NCBI GenBank assembly: GCA_945878545.1
Contig: CAMCTQ010000012.1
Location: 1 to 16,866 of the forward strand
Reading direction: 5' to 3'
DNA: 16,866 nucleotides
From: Rickettsia typhi
GTDB taxonomy: Bacteria > Pseudomonadota > Alphaproteobacteria > Rickettsiales > Rickettsiaceae
In this document: piece after piece, positions 15,861 to 16,866 of the stretch
Layout: the number at the start of each line of letters is the position of its first letter
Position numbering within the stretch: position 1 is the first letter of the stretch
Translations under genes and position numbers: made by a program
Notes under the pieces: model-generated
What the model saw: only the letters and a program-made list of their open reading frames with translations
Told to the model about the DNA's origin: nothing
The model's database searches: none

Positions 15861-16866
15861 TTGTAACTCCTAGAGTCTCTGCTACCTTTTCAAGACGAAT
15901 GCTTCTAGAGCCTTTGATCAAGATAACCTCTCCGCCTTCTATGTGTTTATTAATATCATGAGCTAGATCATCAGAATTTTTATATGTATATACTAAAATA
16001 CTTTTTGGTATATCGCTTATAATCTGAGTTATAATCTCACCAACTAAAAATAGTTTTTTTACGCCTGATTTAACAATATGTGAAATAGCAGCATGATGAA
16101 TCTTAACTTCATCCTTACCAAGTTCCTTCATATCGCCTAGTATCGCTATTTTTTTTGTATTTTTAAATTGGTGCAAATATTCAAGCCCGGCCTTCATAGA
16201 TTCAGGATTTGCATTATAGTAATCAGTAATAATACTATACTCTTTGTTATCTTTTTTTACTTTTACAACCAACCCTCTTCCAATCTTGGGTTTGAAAGTC
16301 GCCAGAACTTTCACTGCTTGGTTTATATCAAGGCCAAAAGTATGAATAACAGCGAGAACAGCTGCAAAATTAGTTGCCATATGCCTAGGTATAGCAGGCA
16401 TAACAAACTCTACTTTCTCATTAAAAATGCTATAAACCAATTTCACCATTCCTAAATCTACAAGAGAGTAGGATACAAATCGTACATTTGCAAACTGTGA
16501 TTTACCAAAAGTTTTTATGTTGCCAACACCAGCAATATCTATATTTTCCATACATCTTCTGTAAGTTGAAATATCACGATTTAATATTGCAACTCCAGAA
16601 TTAATATCCAACCCCTCAAAAATTTCTGACTTTGCATCAGCAATTTTCTCAACAGAGTCAAAAAACTCTAAATGCCCTTCTGCTACTGAAGTAATTACGG
16701 CTATATCTGGCGTCACTTGTTTTGTTAAATGACTGATCTCTCCAGCCGCTCTCATCCCCATCTCTATCACAACGAATTCATCATCATCTGATACTGAGGC
16801 CAGATTAATAGGTACACCTATCTGATTATTAAAATTATTCCTGCTGATAAAAGTTTTACCAAAAGA
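15850..16866 (-). CDS. murF: UDP-MurNAc-tripeptide--D-Ala-D-Ala ligase MurF, 5' end missing
   Basis: MurF adds the D-Ala-D-Ala dipeptide to UDP-MurNAc-tripeptide in the cytosol, completing the soluble peptidoglycan precursor that MraY then uses. The frame is open through the right edge of the window; 338 residues are present and about 110 N-terminal ones, with the ATP-binding loop G-T-N-G-K, lie outside. Visible landmarks are N-F-N-N-Q-I-G-V-P at the edge, V-I-E-M-G-M-R (about 16770-16750), the central-domain A-E-G-H-L-E-F-F, and the C-terminal-domain Y-Y-N-A-N-P-E-S-M and I-L-G-D-M-K-E-L-G. The GTG at 16770 is internal, not the start, because the match to MurF continues upstream. It overlaps mraY by 11 bases; murE probably lies upstream, as is usual. 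Confidence 0.94.
   Translation of the reverse strand, partial: SFGKTFISRNNFNNQIGVPINLASVSDDDEFVVIEMGMRAAGEISHLTKQVTPDIAVITSVAEGHLEFFDSVEKIADAKSEIFEGLDINSGVAILNRDISTYRRCMENIDIAGVGNIKTFGKSQFANVRFVSYSLVDLGMVKLVYSIFNEKVEFVMPAIPRHMATNFAAVLAVIHTFGLDINQAVKVLATFKPKIGRGLVVKVKKDNKEYSIITDYYNANPESMKAGLEYLHQFKNTKKIAILGDMKELGKDEVKIHHAAISHIVKSGVKKLFLVGEIITQIISDIPKSILVYTYKNSDDLAHDINKHIEGGEVILIKGSRSIRLEKVAETLGVTNAL

Noticed and set aside
16768..16770. GTG at 16770 as the murF start.
   Set aside because: The frame stays open upstream to the window edge and encodes recognisable MurF sequence (N-F-N-N-Q-I-G-V-P), so the gene is cut by the edge.

Overview
The window is AT-rich (about one third G+C in the stretches I counted by hand) and almost entirely coding: 14 protein genes, two of them cut by the window edges, with no gap over 112 bases and no rRNA, tRNA, CRISPR array or insertion sequence that I can see. 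The gene set suggests a flagellated member of the Rickettsiales or a close alphaproteobacterial relative: flagellar export protein FlhA, an AddB of the alphaproteobacterial type, sigma-54, a thioredoxin-reductase-like ferredoxin-NADP reductase, and a secreted DUF2608 protein (a family I know mainly from Rickettsia and Legionella). This placement is inferred from gene content, not from a tree.

Left block, + strand, 1-4854: the 3' part of flhA, a small YqaA-like membrane protein, and addB. The last two overlap by four bases (ATGA). Against them on the - strand lies the ABC-F ATPase gene uup (4868-6682), ending 13 bases from addB. uup and the sigma-54 gene rpoN (6768-8141) diverge from an 85-base intergenic region. 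A 112-base gap with a weak hairpin and a possible sigma-70-type promoter separates rpoN from a tight + strand operon of ferredoxin-NADP reductase, folD and cysQ (8254-10899).

Right block, - strand, 16866-10906: a seven-gene run in the order murF (partial), mraY, queE, queC, GNAT acetyltransferase, DUF2608 protein, glycosyltransferase. The first six genes lie within 29 bases of each other or overlap, and the glycosyltransferase follows after 17 bases, so the run probably forms one transcript starting outside the window. It combines lipid I synthesis for peptidoglycan (MurF, MraY), two steps of queuosine precursor synthesis (QueE, QueC) and three accessory genes, two of which look envelope-related.

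Most of this is recognisable housekeeping and I see no clear new system. The points most worth a second look are the altered HAD catalytic motif in the DUF2608 protein, an 8-G tract inside the acetyltransferase gene, the presence of both sigma-54 and a flagellar export gene in an apparently reduced genome, and the unusual cell wall/queuosine gene grouping.
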